Source of the DNA: Prochilodus magdalenae
Taxonomy: Eukaryota > Chordata > Actinopteri > Characiformes > Prochilodontidae
Reading direction: 5' to 3'
Assembly: GCA_024036415.1 (NCBI GenBank)
Contig: JAMWET010000761.1
Span: 849,218-913,217, forward strand
Length of the DNA: 64,000 bases
Positions 62,437 through 64,000 of the stretch are shown piece by piece. The position numbers and the translations under genes were made by a program. Each line of letters opens with the position of its first letter. Position 1 is the stretch's first letter. The notes under the pieces are model-generated. The model was not told the DNA's origin. It saw only the letters and a list, made by a program, of their open reading frames with translations, and did not search any database.

Positions 62437-64000
62437 GTAAAGTAATCGATTCAGTTACGAATATTATTCTCGAATATTAATAGTATTTTCTTAGTGGAAG
62501 CTACAGCAACAGTGTACTATGGCTAGTCGTGCGTAAAGGTCAGAACGTGGGAAATGGGGGACTATGGGCATAGGTACATTTAGCAGGATATCCGTGGTTA
62601 AAGCAATAACTGTGGATACATCTCCTGAAGCTTAGCCTGTATGCTAACAGCTCTAGGAAGTAGATGTAGATACTTAGAAGAAGGAGAGAGTGCAGCAAGC
62701 CTTAAGACATCTGAAATACATGAACTGAAGAGGCAGACATGTAACTGTATGCTCGTTCTATAGTCATGAATAGTTATGAATAGCATGCCCACATCAGTAA
62801 CACATAAGCTTGTTGTTTAGCTTTAGGTTTTTACATCTGAAGTTCTGTGTTAGTTATTAGAAGGCATATGTATCTCATGCTCCATTTGGTGGTAAATGCC
62901 TCAGACTGTAAGTTATTAATGAAACTTATGGAAGTTATTATTGATTTTAGAGTTATTTGCTTATAAACGAATGCTGTACAGTTACACTGTTTATTACTTC
63001 CACTTGTTTATTCTGGAGGAGAATGCAGTGCTATGTTGCACGTTGTAATGAGGAGTGCTTCTTTTCTTTGGCCATTGCCCACTGTGCAGCTCATGCTTGT
63101 CACTCCCACTCAAGTCAGGACTTCTGGGGGGTGGGGTTAAAGAAGGCTGGACTGAGAGCACTGCCGAGAACTTTATAAGGAGGACAGCTGACACAACCAG
63201 GCAGAAACTGTATAAACACAGCCTCTATGTGATGTACACTGTAGGTGTATTTGTAAAGCACATACCAGATGATGATAGTAAATGTCTGTGACAATATAAC
63301 TGGGAAATTTAACCATGGGCTGTGGACTGTAGAACTTGCAGCCTTTAATTTACCCTTACCATCAGTGTTGGGTGGTTACTGTAAAACAGAGCAAATTGCA
63401 AATGACAAATAACCTCTCAGAAACTGTAATGGGATTACTTTATTGTTTCATTTATGGAACAATTCATCTATACTGACGTGTTACTCGACAAAAGCCACAT
63501 GTCTGTACTGGCTGTACCATGAAACACCAAGTAATCATTTCAGTAATTACTTTAGAGAGCCAAACACAATACATATTATTTATGCACACATAGTCATACA
63601 GTTAAGTACAGCCATCTGATTCATAGTTTTTAGAGCCAGTTAAAAAAACAAATCAAAATCAAGCCTTTATGATTAAAGAAGCAATTTTTAAGATGACGCA
63701 AACTGAGATATTCATACTATAGGGGGGCATGAATTTGTCAGGTCGCATCAGTAGGAGACAATATATAACAAAAGAATGCACAGTCCCTCTATTTCCCTCT
63801 TCATTCTTTAGCAGTCTAATAGAAACATTGCGAGTTCACCTCCAAGCTTATTTCCTTTATTCTACCACTTTGGAGAGCAACAATTATTAATATTAATGTT
63901 TGTTTAGCTTCTAATTATTTAATTGCTGTTTGCCAAGAGTTGTTCAGCTCTGTTGTGTGTACTTTCTACATTCATTGGGTAGCTGTCCTTCAATGATTTA
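62437..64000 (+). other. col4a1: col4a1 intron 1, 5' part
   Basis: This begins with the donor gtaaag and continues past the window end. No collagen-type exon (Gly every third residue, or an alpha-1-type cysteine motif) was seen on the plus strand. The ORFs here are short and unrecognised. A hAT-type terminal motif lies near 63365. Otherwise I see nothing specific. Confidence 0.7.

Overview
The window is teleost fish genomic DNA: AT-rich, intron-dominated and full of vertebrate or fish repeats. It holds the 5' halves of two type IV collagen genes arranged head to head, as known for COL4A1/COL4A2. The minus-strand gene is recognised as col4a2: its 7S-domain exon encodes [17 protein letters not shown], identical over this stretch to human alpha-2(IV) as I recall it, and a later exon encodes the alpha-2-type GHPGQGG. 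The plus-strand gene is col4a1 by inference, from its position and a signal peptide ending in HQSRAE. The repeats hint at an otophysan fish (catfish, characin or relative), but this is weak.

Layout: positions 1-4403 hold twelve small col4a2 collagen exons, all in phase 0 and separated by short introns. A roughly 30 kb intron (4404-34445) follows, then the 7S cysteine exon (34446-34526), then a roughly 27 kb intron (34527-61332). The signal peptide is split over two exons around a 110-bp intron (61333-61508). A likely non-coding exon 1 ends at 61944. A CpG- and G-rich stretch (61945-62361) is the probable shared promoter. col4a1 exon 1 codes at 62362-62436, and the rest of the window is its first intron. 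The col4a2 exons visible here join into an open 291-residue N-terminus: signal peptide, cysteine-rich 7S start, and the interrupted Gly-X-Y helix.

The two large introns hold no other gene that I can support. They contain one nearly full-length Tc1-type transposon with perfect inverted repeats but a broken transposase (31533-33053). They also contain many degraded Tc1/mariner relics of at least four families, hAT-type miniature elements, three tRNA-derived SINEs, fold-back elements, and two LINE-tail tetranucleotide microsatellites in opposite orientation.

Functionally, alpha-1(IV) and alpha-2(IV) assemble as a 2:1 heterotrimer in basement membranes, so a shared promoter gives coupled expression. 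I found no undescribed system. The points most worth checking are: a Gly-to-Ala change within a 7S triplet and loss of the 7S N-glycosylation sequon in col4a2; a microsatellite about 11 nt from a splice donor; a perfect DR1 nuclear-receptor site in intron 3; and the G-rich promoter.
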